A stretch of 64,000 nt of DNA from Aquincola tertiaricarbonis. GTDB taxonomy: Bacteria; Pseudomonadota; Gammaproteobacteria; Burkholderiales; Burkholderiaceae_C. Positions 52,868 through 61,989 of this stretch are shown here, in pieces. The notes beneath the pieces were generated by a model. It ran no database searches, had not been told where the DNA came from, and saw only the letters and a program-made list of their open reading frames with translations. A program made the translations under genes and the position numbers. Location of the stretch: assembly GCF_023573145.1 (NCBI RefSeq), contig NZ_CP097636.1, positions 1 to 64,000 of the forward strand, read 5' to 3'. The first letter of the stretch is position 1. Each line of letters begins with the position of its first letter.

Positions 52868-54763
52868 GTGTGCCCAGCATGGGCACGATCTTCGAGGTGA
52901 AAGTCCTCGCGCGAGCGGACCACCGTGAGCGAAGTGAAGTGCAACTGCGTGAGGGTGACCGAGCGTGGGGAGGAAGCATGTAGCGATGGCCGCGAGCCGA
53001 TGAACAAGAACCGCATAGGAGGCGCCGTGGAGCGAGGCGAGCCGGCAGGGAACGGCGAAGCCTTGGTGGTCAAGGCGAAGCGGCGTAGATGCGGCGGTTG
53101 TGCGGTCGAAGGATCGTGTTCTTACCTGGGGAGATCTCGCCTCGTGCCTGAAAGGGCGACGGCCTATGCCGGAGCGAGAAGTCAGCAGATGCCGTAGTAG
53201 CGGCGCGGTGAGCGCGGTGAAGGGCTGAACGAGACGGAGGGCTGCAAGGCGTGGCGCTTGGAAGTGCAAGGCATCAGACGTGTGCGAGGCCGACAGGCCG
53301 GGCACGGCGGCGCGGGGCGAGTGGCGGTGAAGCCGCGGCGAGCGCGCGCAGCGATGAAGCACGGCCGGCGCGCTGCGATCTGACGGGCCCGGGGGCCGAC
53401 GACCTGCTGGGGCAGGCGCTGGCCAGAGCGAACATGGCCGCGGCGTGGAAACGCATCAAGGCCAACAAGGGAGGCGCTGGCGTCGATGGACGCACGGTGC
53501 AGGACACGGCGGTGTGGCTGCAGGGCGCGTGGCCCGCCATCCGGCAGAGCGTGCTCGACGGCAGTTACCGCCCCAGCGCGGTACGGCGGGTGAGCATCCC
53601 GAAGCCGGGCGGTGGTGAGCGCGAACTGGGCATACCGACCGTGGTCGACAGGTTGATCCAGCAGGCGCTGCTGCAGGTACTGCAGCCGCTGATCGACCCC
53701 TGCTTCAGCGAGCACAGCCACGGCTTCAGGCCGGGGCGCAGCGCGCATGGGGCGGTGGTCGAGGCCAAGCGGTACGTGCAGGAAGGCTACGACGTCGTGG
53801 TGGATGTGGACCTGGAGAAGTTCTTCGACCGGGTCGATCACGACATCGTGATGCACAGGCTGAGTCTGCACGTTGCGGACAAGCGGGTGCTGCGGCTCAT
53901 CCGGCGGTATCTGCAGGCACCGACGATGGTAGCGGGGGTGGTCAGCCCGCGGACGCAGGGCACGCCGCAAGGCGGGCCACTGAGCCCGTTGCTGGCCAAC
54001 GTGCTGCTGGACGAAGTGGATCGAGAGCTGGAACGCAGGGGCCATCGGTTCGTGCGTTATGCCGACGACTGCAATGTCTACGTCAAGAGCCGAAAGGCTG
54101 GCGAGCGGGTACTGCAAGGGCTGCGCAAGCACTACGCGCGGCTGGCACTGAAGGTCAACGAGGCCAAGACGGCCGTGGGCGAAGTCTGGGGACGCAAGTT
54201 CCTGGGCTACTGCCTGTGGCAAGACCCGACCGAGCGAGGCCGGCGGGTGGATGACGGTGTGCGCATCGGGGTGGCCCGGCCGGTACTGGCGCAGCTGCGT
54301 CAGCATCTGCGCGGACTCACGCGGCGGCACAGCGGCTGCAGCCTGGAGCATGTGGCGCAGGGCTTGAGGGAATATCTGCAGGGCTGGAAGGCGTACTTCC
54401 GGCTGGCGCAGACCCCGCGGGTGTTTGCGGCCATGGACCAATGGCTGCGGCACCGGTTGCGTGCCATCCAGTTCAAGCAGTGGAAGAACGTCGCTACCGT
54501 GTACCGCGAAATGCGGCGGCTGGGCGCGACTCACCCACAGGCTGCGGCTGCGGCGGCACACACCGGTCGCTGGTGGCGAGGCAGCCACCACTGTTTGAAC
54601 AACGTCCTGACCATCGCCTACTTCGACCGGCTGGGCGTGCCGCGCTTGGCATGACCTGATCCTCCCAAGCCGCCCACCTCAACGTCCCGAACCGCCCGGT
54701 GCGGACCCGCATGCCGGGTGGTGTGGGAGGGGTCGGCCCCACTGGGGCCGCCCCTATCCCGAT
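52868..54763 (+). mobile_element. Group II intron (about 1.9 kb, En-lacking maturase)
   Basis: The 5' end GTGTGCCCAG at 52868 is the group II intron start (G-U-G-Y-G type). A structured, non-coding 5' region of about 380 bases precedes a reverse transcriptase ORF (53251-54654). Domain V lies at about 54689-54723 (GAACCGCCCGGTGCGG then CCGCATGCCGGGTGG), with a CGC catalytic triad. A domain VI-like hairpin follows and ends CTATCCCGAT at 54763. The 5' exon ends in a hairpin (GGGGC 52832-52836 with GCCCC 52858-52862), as in class C introns that insert after terminator-like stems. It sits between two DGPF genes and does not interrupt a coding sequence. Confidence 0.85.
53251..54654 (+). CDS. Group II intron-encoded reverse transcriptase/maturase
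   Basis: An RT of up to 467 residues. Conserved blocks run from about residue 60: KRIKANKGGAGVDG, the RT core with FFDRVDHDIVMHRL, PQGGPLSPLLANVLLDE and the catalytic FVRYADDCNVYV, then a GIIM maturase domain (FLGYCLW, LRQHLRGLTRRHSG). There is no HNH endonuclease domain, as in class C, D, E or F introns. The start is uncertain: GTG 53251 is the longest option, but the conserved part begins later. It promotes splicing and retrohoming of its host intron. Confidence 0.93.
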   Translation: MALGSARHQTCARPTGRARRRGASGGEAAASARSDEARPARCDLTGPGADDLLGQALARANMAAAWKRIKANKGGAGVDGRTVQDTAVWLQGAWPAIRQSVLDGSYRPSAVRRVSIPKPGGGERELGIPTVVDRLIQQALLQVLQPLIDPCFSEHSHGFRPGRSAHGAVVEAKRYVQEGYDVVVDVDLEKFFDRVDHDIVMHRLSLHVADKRVLRLIRRYLQAPTMVAGVVSPRTQGTPQGGPLSPLLANVLLDEVDRELERRGHRFVRYADDCNVYVKSRKAGERVLQGLRKHYARLALKVNEAKTAVGEVWGRKFLGYCLWQDPTERGRRVDDGVRIGVARPVLAQLRQHLRGLTRRHSGCSLEHVAQGLREYLQGWKAYFRLAQTPRVFAAMDQWLRHRLRAIQFKQWKNVATVYREMRRLGATHPQAAAAAAHTGRWWRGSHHCLNNVLTIAYFDRLGVPRLA

Positions 54764-54887
54764 CCGAGAGGGTTCCGGGCCCGCTTGGGAGCGGCCCGGC
54801 GCTGTCCCGGGGGCACCCGTGCGTCGAACCGGCGAGGTGTGATTCGTCGTGCATGAACGGGCCGCCCCGGCCCGCAGGAGCCCCACC

Positions 54888-55289
54888 ATGCGATTCATGA
54901 TCATCGTGCGCGCCACGCCCGAGACCGAGGCCGAGGACCATCCGCTGCCCGAGGACGAGACGGTGCTGCCCGCCATGCTGGCCTACCACGACGAACTGGC
55001 CCGTGCCGGTGTGCTGCTGGAAGGCAATGGCCTCAAGCCCAGCCGCCACGGCTGGCGCATCCGCTACCAGGACGGCCGCCGCCAGTGGATCGACGGCCCC
55101 TTCGCCGAAACCAAGGAACTGATCGCCGGCTACACGTTGATCCAGGTGCGCAGCCGCGAAGAGGCCATGGAATGGGCGCGCCGCTTTCCGGCCCCGATGG
55201 GCGAGAAGGTGCCGGCCGAGATCGAGGTGCGTGAGCTGTACGAGGACAGCGACTTTCCGCCGCCGCCCGCCGCGGCCGCCGCCGGATGA
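54888..55289 (+). CDS. DGPF (YCII-domain) family protein
   Basis: A 133-residue YCII/DGPF protein, MRFMIIVRATPETEAED at the start and WIDGPFAETKELIAGYTLIQ in the middle, related to the protein at 52472. An Ala/Pro-rich tail closes it. ATG 54888 follows CAGGAG. Its last four bases overlap the start of the sigma factor (ATGA), so the two are co-translated. Confidence 0.92.
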   Translation: MRFMIIVRATPETEAEDHPLPEDETVLPAMLAYHDELARAGVLLEGNGLKPSRHGWRIRYQDGRRQWIDGPFAETKELIAGYTLIQVRSREEAMEWARRFPAPMGEKVPAEIEVRELYEDSDFPPPPAAAAAG

Positions 55290-56590
55290 CGCCAGCGCCG
55301 GCTGATTCGCCCACCCACCGCGCCATCGATGCGGTGTGGCGGCTGGAGTCGTCGAAGATCATCGCCGCCGTCGCCCGCCTGGTGCGCGACGTCGGCCTGG
55401 CCGAGGAACTGGCGCAGGATGCCCTCATCGCCGCGCTGGAGCACTGGCCGGCCGAGGGCTTGCCCGACAAGCCCGGTGCCTGGCTGATGACCACCGCCAA
55501 GCACCGCGCGCTCGACCGCCTGCGCCAGCAGGCCATGCAGCAGCGCCGGCATGAGGAACTGGGCGCCGATGCCGACGCGCTGGGCACCCACGTGGTGCCC
55601 GACTTCGTCGATGCGCTGGACGCCGCCCGGCAGGACGACATCGGCGACGACCTGCTGCGGCTCATCTTCACCGCCTGCCACCCGGTGCTGCCCACCGAGG
55701 CGCGCGTGGCGCTGACGCTCAAGCTGCTGGGCGGCCTGTCCACCGCCGAGATCGCCCGTGCATTCCTGGTGCCCGAGCCCACGGTGGCCCAGCGCATCGT
55801 GCGGGCCAAGCGGGCGCTGACGGCGGCCCGCGTGCCCTTCGAAGTGCCGCCGGCCGAGGCGCGCACCGAGCGGCTGGATTCGGTGCTCGACGTCATCTAC
55901 CTGATCTACAACGAGGGCTACGCCGCCACCGCCGGCGGCGACTGGATGCGCCCCGCGTTGTGCGACGAGGCGCTGCGCCTGGGCCGGGTGCTGGCCGGCC
56001 TGATGCCCGACGAACCCGAGGTGCTGGGCCTGGTGGCGCTGATGGAGCTGCAGAGCTCGCGCGCCGCTGCGCGGGTGGATGCGCAAGGTGCGCCGGTGCT
56101 GCTGGCCGACCAGGACCGCAGCCGCTGGGACCCGCTGCTGATACGCCGCGGCCTGGCGGCACTGGCCCGGGCGCAGGCACTGGCCGAGGCCGGGCCCGGC
56201 TGGGGCCCGTATGGCCTGCAGGCCGCCATCGCCGCCTGCCATGCGCGCGCGCAGCGGGCCGAAGCCACCGACTGGCCGCAGATCGAGCAGCTGTACCAGG
56301 CGCTGATGACCGCCGCGCCTTCGCCGGTGGTGGCGCTCAATCACGCGGTGGCGCTGGGCATGGCGCAGGGCGCCGAGGCCGCATGGCCCTTGGTGGAGGC
56401 GCTGGCGCAGGACAAGGCGCTGGCCCGCTACCCGTGGCTGTTCAGCGTCAAGGCCGATCTGCTCACCCGGCTGGGCCGCCGCGCCGAGGCCGAGGCCGCC
56501 TTCCGCGAAGCGGCAGCGCTGACGCAGAACGAGCGCGACCGTGCGGTGCTGCTGCAGCGCGCACATGCGCTGGCCGTGGCCCGGCATTGA
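55286..56590 (+). CDS. ECF42-type RNA polymerase sigma factor
   Basis: A 434-residue sigma factor. The sigma-70 region 2 is near the N terminus (AVWRLESSKIIAAVARLVRDVGLAEELAQDALIAALEHWP, read in parts). A region 4 helix-turn-helix follows near 145-180 (LGGLSTAEIARAFLVPEPTVAQRIVRAKRAL, read in parts). A long C-terminal extension (about 190-430, with the DUF6596 signature IYNEGYAATAG) is TPR-like. Long ECF42 sigma factors are usually encoded beside DGPF proteins rather than anti-sigma factors, as here. What switches it on is unknown. Confidence 0.92.
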   Translation: MTPAPADSPTHRAIDAVWRLESSKIIAAVARLVRDVGLAEELAQDALIAALEHWPAEGLPDKPGAWLMTTAKHRALDRLRQQAMQQRRHEELGADADALGTHVVPDFVDALDAARQDDIGDDLLRLIFTACHPVLPTEARVALTLKLLGGLSTAEIARAFLVPEPTVAQRIVRAKRALTAARVPFEVPPAEARTERLDSVLDVIYLIYNEGYAATAGGDWMRPALCDEALRLGRVLAGLMPDEPEVLGLVALMELQSSRAAARVDAQGAPVLLADQDRSRWDPLLIRRGLAALARAQALAEAGPGWGPYGLQAAIAACHARAQRAEATDWPQIEQLYQALMTAAPSPVVALNHAVALGMAQGAEAAWPLVEALAQDKALARYPWLFSVKADLLTRLGRRAEAEAAFREAAALTQNERDRAVLLQRAHALAVARH

Positions 56591-56662
56591 ATCGCGCTTG
56601 TCGCGGCATGGCCTTGGCCGCCGCAGGGCTGCTGGGACAGTTACCGGCATCCGGCGGGTTGA

Positions 56663-56680
56663 ACTGTATATTCGTACAGT
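56663..56680. promoter_or_regulatory. LexA (SOS) box overlapping the start codon of the radical SAM gene
   Basis: ACTGTATATTCGTACAGT fits the CTGT-N8-ACAG SOS box. It overlaps the GTG start at 56679-56681. A TATATT at 56667-56672 inside it could serve as the -10, placing the transcription start at about the GTG. Confidence 0.8.
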
Positions 56681-57944
56681 GGACCTGCAAAGCAAACTCG
56701 CCATCCTGGCCGACGCGGCCAAGTACGACGCCTCGTGCGCCTCCAGCGGCACCGACAAGCGCCATTCGGTGGGCGGGCGCGGCATCGGCTCCACCGAGGG
56801 CATGGGCATCTGCCACAGCTATGCGCCCGACGGCCGCTGCATCTCGCTGCTGAAGATCCTGCTCACGAACCACTGCCAGTACGACTGCCTGTACTGCGTC
56901 AACCGCAGTTCCAGCAACGTGCCGCGGGCGCGCTTCCGCACCGACGAATTGGTGCAGCTCACGCTCGACTTCTACCGCCGCAATTGCATCGAAGGCCTGT
57001 TCCTCAGCAGCGGCATCATCAAAAGCCCCGACTTCACGATGGAGCAGGTGGTGGAGGTGGCCCGCTCGCTGCGCGAGGACCACGACTTCCGCGGCTACAT
57101 CCACCTCAAGACCATCCCCGACGCCAGCGAAGAGCTGCTGGCCCGCGCCGGCCGCTATGCCGACCGGCTCAGCATCAACATCGAGATGCCCACCACCGAG
57201 GGGCTGAAGGCGCTGGCGCCCGAGAAGGACGACCTGGCCATCAAGCGCTCGATGGCGCGGCTGCGGCTGCACATCGACGACGGCAAGGAAGCCGCCAAGC
57301 CGGTGCCCATCCGGGTGCTGCCCGGCGCCCGGCCGCGGCCGGCCAAGGCGCCGCGCTTTGCGCCCGCAGGGCAAAGCACGCAGATGATCGTCGGCGCCGA
57401 TGCCACCGACGACCAGCACATCCTGGCCACCAGCGCCCAGCTCTACGGCAGCTATCGGCTGCGGCGGGTGTACTACTCGGCCTTCAGCCCCATCCCCGAT
57501 GCCTCGCGCGGGCTGCCGCTGCAGGCGCCGCCGCTGATGCGTGAGCACCGGCTGTACCAGGCCGACTGGCTGATGCGCTTCTACGGCTTCGCGCACGACG
57601 AGATCGTGCCGCGCGGCCAGGGCCTGCTGCGGCTGGACGTCGACCCCAAGCTGGCCTGGGCGCTGGCCCACCGCGAGCAGTTCCCGGTCGACCTCAACAC
57701 CGCCCCGCGCGAGCTGCTGCTGCGGGTGCCGGGCCTGGGCGTCAAGGCCATCGACCGGCTGCTGCAGTCGCGCCGCGTGCGGCGCCTGCGCGCCGACGAC
57801 CTGCCGCGGCTGCATGTGCCGCTGAAAAAGGTGCTGCCTTTTGTGCTGGTGGACGGCCACCGCCCCAGCGGCGACCCGGTGCTGCCCACTCCCGCCGCTG
57901 CACCGCCGCGCGCGCTGCCGGTGCAGGCCTCGCTGTTTGCCTGA
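56679..57944 (+). CDS. Putative DNA modification/repair radical SAM protein
   Basis: A 421-residue radical SAM enzyme of the family always found beside UdgX-type uracil-DNA glycosylases. The N terminus has DLQSKLAILADAAKYDASC, the cluster motif CQYDCLYC (C-x3-C-x2-C) near 60-67, and the C terminus has a helix-hairpin-helix (NTAPRELLLRVPGLGVKAIDRLL, read in parts). GTG 56679 is supported because the conserved N terminus begins at its second codon. No Shine-Dalgarno is visible, so the message may be leaderless. Confidence 0.88.
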   Translation: MDLQSKLAILADAAKYDASCASSGTDKRHSVGGRGIGSTEGMGICHSYAPDGRCISLLKILLTNHCQYDCLYCVNRSSSNVPRARFRTDELVQLTLDFYRRNCIEGLFLSSGIIKSPDFTMEQVVEVARSLREDHDFRGYIHLKTIPDASEELLARAGRYADRLSINIEMPTTEGLKALAPEKDDLAIKRSMARLRLHIDDGKEAAKPVPIRVLPGARPRPAKAPRFAPAGQSTQMIVGADATDDQHILATSAQLYGSYRLRRVYYSAFSPIPDASRGLPLQAPPLMREHRLYQADWLMRFYGFAHDEIVPRGQGLLRLDVDPKLAWALAHREQFPVDLNTAPRELLLRVPGLGVKAIDRLLQSRRVRRLRADDLPRLHVPLKKVLPFVLVDGHRPSGDPVLPTPAAAPPRALPVQASLFA

Positions 57945-57955
57945 AGGGTGGGGCT

Positions 57956-59479
57956 TTGGCCGCGGACCACCGCATCGTGCTGGACGGCCCCGCCGACGTG
58001 GCCGGCTTCCGGCGTGAGGCGCGCCAGCTGCTGGCGCAGCAGGTGCCGCCGGCCCGGGTGCAGTGGCAGGCCGGGGGCGACACTGCGAGCGGTGCAGGTG
58101 GCACCGCCGGCTTGTGGGACGCGCTGGACGAGGCGCCTGCCTCTGCGCCCGAGCGTGCGCCGGCCGCTGCCGCCGTCCCCGCCCCCGAAGCCCCCGCCGT
58201 GCGCGTGCCGGTCGCCTTCGTCGAGCTGTGCAACCAGGTGCTGCTGCACCGCGAGCCCGGCCGCTTCGCGCTGATGTACCGGCTGCTGTGGCGCCTGGTG
58301 CATGAGCCGGCGCTGCGCCACGACCCGCTGGATGCCGATCGGCTGAAGGCAGCCGAACTGGCGGCCGCGGTGCGCCGCGACATCCACAAGATGCGCGCCT
58401 TCGTGCGCTTTCGGCCGGTGGGCGACGACCGCCACGTGGCCTGGTTCGAGCCCGACCACCACATCGTCGAGGCCAACGCGCCGTTTTTCATGCGGCGCTT
58501 CGCGCAGATGCGCTGGGCCATCCTGACGCCCGAGCGCTGCGTGGAATGGGACGGTGAGCAGCTGCACTTCCAGCCCGGCGCCGACCGCAGCAACGCGCCG
58601 CCGGCCGACGCCGGCGAGCAGCTGTGGCTCACGTATTACGAACACATCTTCAATCCGGCGCGGCTGAAGCTGGCCATGATGGTGCGCGAGATGCCGCGCC
58701 GCTACTGGCACAACCTGCCCGAGGCCGCCTTGATCGCCCCGCTGGCCGCCAGCGCCGCCGCCCGCAGCGAGGCGATGGTGGCCGCGCCCGCGACGCCGGC
58801 GCGCAGCACCCGCACGCTGCACATCCAGCGCGCAGACGCGCCGCCCCCCGGCGAGGCGCCACGCACGCTGGAGGCGCTGAAGGCCGCCACCAACGCCTGC
58901 ACGGCCTGCCCCATCGGCGCGCTGGCCACGCAGGCGGTGTGCGGCGAAGGGCCGGTGGGCGCCCAGCACATGCTGGTGGGTGAGCAGCCCGGCGACCAGG
59001 AGGACCTGGCCGGCCGCCCCTTCGTCGGCCCGGCCGGCCAGCTGCTGGATGGCGCCCTGCGCGAGCTGGGCTGGCCGCGCCAGCAGCTGTACCTGGCCAA
59101 CGCGGTCAAGCACTTCAAGTACGAGCTGCGCGGCAAGCGGCGGCTGCACAAGACCGCCGGGCAGCGCGAGGCCCAGGCCTGCGGTCAGTGGCTGGCCCAT
59201 GAAATCAACCTGGTGCAGCCGCAGGCCCTGGTGGCGCTGGGCGCTACCGCCGCCCGTGCGTTGCTCGGCCGCGACGTGGCGGTCGGCCGTGAGCGGGGCC
59301 GCTGGCTGCATGAACGGGCCGACGGGCGGCCGGTGTTTGTAACGCTGCACCCTTCCGCGCTGCTGCGCCAGCCGCCATCGGAGCGCGAAGCCGCCTACGC
59401 CGCTTGGCTGGAAGACCTGCGGCGTTGTCGGGAAGTTGCTTTCGAGCCAAGTTTGCCCGCCGCCACCACCCCTGATTGA
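57956..59479 (+). CDS. UdgX-type uracil-DNA glycosylase fused to an N-terminal DUF4130 domain
   Basis: A 507-residue protein. The N-terminal DUF4130 domain (about 5-270) has HKMRAFVRFRPV and MRWAILTPERCVEWDG. The C-terminal glycosylase (about 300-500) has a 4Fe-4S Cys pair in CTACPIGA, GEQPGDQEDLAGRPFVGPAG and KRRLH near 394-398, the loop whose His in UdgX binds the uracil site covalently (the usual motif is KRRIH). It removes uracil and stays bound. The TTG start lies 11 bases after the radical SAM stop. Confidence 0.9.
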   Translation: MAADHRIVLDGPADVAGFRREARQLLAQQVPPARVQWQAGGDTASGAGGTAGLWDALDEAPASAPERAPAAAAVPAPEAPAVRVPVAFVELCNQVLLHREPGRFALMYRLLWRLVHEPALRHDPLDADRLKAAELAAAVRRDIHKMRAFVRFRPVGDDRHVAWFEPDHHIVEANAPFFMRRFAQMRWAILTPERCVEWDGEQLHFQPGADRSNAPPADAGEQLWLTYYEHIFNPARLKLAMMVREMPRRYWHNLPEAALIAPLAASAAARSEAMVAAPATPARSTRTLHIQRADAPPPGEAPRTLEALKAATNACTACPIGALATQAVCGEGPVGAQHMLVGEQPGDQEDLAGRPFVGPAGQLLDGALRELGWPRQQLYLANAVKHFKYELRGKRRLHKTAGQREAQACGQWLAHEINLVQPQALVALGATAARALLGRDVAVGRERGRWLHERADGRPVFVTLHPSALLRQPPSEREAAYAAWLEDLRRCREVAFEPSLPAATTPD

Positions 59480-59729
59480 GTGGATCTCGCCCGCCGGAGG
59501 GATGGCTGCCACACCCGGATGCGCATTACTGCGCAGGGCGCACGGTCACAGGCCTGGCCCGCCCGGGCGCTTGTACTTCATTCAAGGCCTTGTAGTAAAT
59601 TGTGTGAAGCCTAGGATGCCGGTCCCACACCGCGCCGTTCGGGCTGCGCCAGGCCTCTTCCGGCCTGCCGCTCGCCCGGGCCCACGGCCCGGCGCCACCA
59701 CAAGACAGCGAATCACAAGGGGCTCTGCG
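59480..59729. other. Intergenic region upstream of the exopolysaccharide operon
   Basis: This 250-base gap contains an AT-richer patch (TTGTAGTAAATTGTGTG near 59588-59604) that could hold a promoter. A Shine-Dalgarno AAGGGG lies near 59717-59722 for the next gene's TTG. No RNA gene or operator was recognised. Confidence 0.4.
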
Positions 59730-60368
59730 TTGCGAACTTCTTCCATCTCCCAAGGGCGTGCCTGGCGGCTTTCATCTGTACTCGCTCTGGCCGCCGTGCT
59801 GCTGGCGGGATGTGCCGGAATGTCGGGCAAGTACCCCGCCGCGCCGGCTGAAGCGGGCACTGGCGACTACGCCTACGTCATCGGTGCGGGCGACACGCTG
59901 AACATCATCGTCTCGCGCAACCCCGAGCTGTCCATGAGCGTCCCGGTGCGTCCGGACGGCAAGATCTCCGCCCCGCTGGTGGACGAACTGGTGGCGCAGG
60001 GCAAGACCTCGGTGCAGGTGGCCCGCGACATCGAGAAGCAGCTCGAGAAGTACATCCGCGATCCCGTCGTCACGGTGGTGGTGACGAACTTCGTCGGCCC
60101 CTACAGCGAGCAGGTGCGCGTGGTGGGTGAAGCTGCCCGCCCGCAGTTCCTGCCCTTCAAGCAGAAGATGACGCTGCTGGACGTGATGATCGCCGTTGGT
60201 GGCCTGACCGACTTCGCCGCCGGCAACCGCGCCACCATCCTGCGCGGCTCCGAGGGCAACAAGCAGTACGCGGTTCGCCTCAAGGATCTGATCAAGGACG
60301 GCGATATCTCGGCCAACGTCGAGATGAAGCCGGGCGACATCCTGATCATCCCGCAGAGCTTCTTCTGA
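59730..60368 (+). CDS. XrtA-type exopolysaccharide export protein (Wza/EpsE-like)
   Basis: A 212-residue outer-membrane lipoprotein. The signal peptide has LALAAVLLAGC (lipobox LAGC). The poly-export domain begins YVIGAGDTLNIIVSRNPELS, and the SLBB-like part contains VGEAARPQFLPFKQKMTLLDVMIAVGG (read in parts), ending KPGDILIIPQSFF. It forms a channel for polysaccharide across the outer membrane. The start is TTG 59730, with AAGGGG about 8 bases upstream. It is first in the operon. Confidence 0.92.
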   Translation: MRTSSISQGRAWRLSSVLALAAVLLAGCAGMSGKYPAAPAEAGTGDYAYVIGAGDTLNIIVSRNPELSMSVPVRPDGKISAPLVDELVAQGKTSVQVARDIEKQLEKYIRDPVVTVVVTNFVGPYSEQVRVVGEAARPQFLPFKQKMTLLDVMIAVGGLTDFAAGNRATILRGSEGNKQYAVRLKDLIKDGDISANVEMKPGDILIIPQSFF

Positions 60369-60400
60369 CCTCTGTGTGCAGGCGGTAGCAGGAATTCGCG

Positions 60401-61987
60401 ATGCATGAACTGATTGAGCAAATCGCCAACGTCACCCGCGGCATGTACAAGTACCGCTGGCAGGGCGTGCTGGTGGCATGGATCGTGGCGATCGCCGGCG
60501 TGATCGTGGTGCTTCGCATCCCCGACCAGTACGAGGCCAGCGCGCGCATCTTCGTCGACACCCAGTCGATCCTGAAGCCGCTGATGTCGGGCCTGGCGGT
60601 GCAGCCCGACGTCAACCAGCAGGTGACGATGCTCAGCCGCACGCTGATCACGCGGCCGAACGTCGAAAAGCTGGTGCGCATGGCCGACCTGGACCTCGAG
60701 AACGGCACCCGGCTCGAGCAGGACGCGCTGGTCGACCACCTGATGAAGACGCTGCAGATCAAGAGCGCCGACCGCGACAACCTCTACCTGCTGTCCTTCC
60801 GCGACTCCGACTCCGAGCGCGCCAAGCGCGCCGTGCAGTCGCTGGTGTCCATCTTCGTCGAGTCCAGCATGGGCGCCAGCCGCAAGGACACCGACAGCGC
60901 CAAGGTGTTCATCAACGAGCAGATCAAGAGCTACCAGCAGAAGCTGGAAGAGGCCGAGGCGCGGCTGAAGGAGTTCCGGTTGAAGAACATCGACATGCAG
61001 TTCGCCGACGGCAAGGACGCTGCGACCCGCCTGAACGAGCTCAGCGCCCAGCTGGAAGCCGCCCGGCTGGAATTGCGTGAGGCGGAGAACGCCCGCAATG
61101 CAGCCAAGGCAGCGCTGGCGGCCGAAACCAGCGGCCAGAGCAACATGGGTTTTGCCACAGGCCAGAGCTTGTTGGACGAGTCGGCGGTCACCGTCTCCAC
61201 GCCTGAGATCGATGCTCGCATCGAGTTCCAGCGCAAAAACCTGGATGCGCTTCTGCAGCGATTCACCGAGCAGCACCCGGAGGTGATCAGCACCCGCCGC
61301 CTGCTCAAGGACCTGGAGGCGCAGAAGGTGGTGGAGGTGGCCAAGGCCCGCAAGCGCGCGGCCGCCGTGCCCAGCATCGCCGGTAGCAACAGTGGCGTCT
61401 CGCCTGCGACGCTGGAAATGAGCCGTGTACTGGCCTCGTCCGAGGTGCAGATCGCGGCGCTGCGTGCCCGCGTGTCCGAGTACGAGTACCGCTACAACGA
61501 CGCGCACTCCAAGATCCGCATGTCGCCCAAGATCGAGGCGGAGGCCGCGCAGCTGAATCGCGACTACGCGATCCACAAGAAGAACTACGAGGACCTGGTG
61601 GCCCGCCGCGAGGCTGCCGCGATGTCCGGCGACCTGGACGTGGCCTCCGGCATGGCCGACTTCCGCCTGGTGGAGCCGCCCCGCGTCTCGCCCAAGCCGG
61701 TGTCGCCCAACCGCCTGCTGCTGCTGCCGGCGGCGCTGGTCCTGTCCCTCTTTGCAGGCGTGTTCACCGCCTTCGCGGCCAGCCAGCTGCGGCCGGTGTT
61801 CCACCGCGCGGCCGAGGTGCGGGCCAAGATCGAGCTGCCCTTCCTGGGCGTGGTCTCGCTGATCCAGACCGAAGCCGATCGTCGGCGCGAGCGGGTCGAC
61901 CTGCTGCGCTTTTCTGCGGCCAGTGCCGGCCTCGTCGTCGTTTTCCTGGGCGGCATGTTGGCGGTTTCGATGATGGCGGGTCGCTGA
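60401..61987 (+). CDS. XrtA-type polysaccharide chain-length determinant
   Basis: A 528-residue inner-membrane protein of the Wzz/GNVR type. It has an N-terminal transmembrane helix near 25-45 (VLVAWIVAIAGVIVVLRIP), a long coiled-coil periplasmic part (about 150-430), and C-terminal helices (about 440-525). It sets the length of the exported polysaccharide. The gene lies 32 bases after the export protein and 2 before the kinase. Confidence 0.92.
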   Translation: MHELIEQIANVTRGMYKYRWQGVLVAWIVAIAGVIVVLRIPDQYEASARIFVDTQSILKPLMSGLAVQPDVNQQVTMLSRTLITRPNVEKLVRMADLDLENGTRLEQDALVDHLMKTLQIKSADRDNLYLLSFRDSDSERAKRAVQSLVSIFVESSMGASRKDTDSAKVFINEQIKSYQQKLEEAEARLKEFRLKNIDMQFADGKDAATRLNELSAQLEAARLELREAENARNAAKAALAAETSGQSNMGFATGQSLLDESAVTVSTPEIDARIEFQRKNLDALLQRFTEQHPEVISTRRLLKDLEAQKVVEVAKARKRAAAVPSIAGSNSGVSPATLEMSRVLASSEVQIAALRARVSEYEYRYNDAHSKIRMSPKIEAEAAQLNRDYAIHKKNYEDLVARREAAAMSGDLDVASGMADFRLVEPPRVSPKPVSPNRLLLLPAALVLSLFAGVFTAFAASQLRPVFHRAAEVRAKIELPFLGVVSLIQTEADRRRERVDLLRFSAASAGLVVVFLGGMLAVSMMAGR

Positions 61988-61989
61988 TC

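Noticed and set aside
52925..53197. A short plus-strand ORF in the 5' part of the group II intron.
   Set aside because: It lies in the intron RNA domain region, has no motif, and overlaps structured intron sequence.
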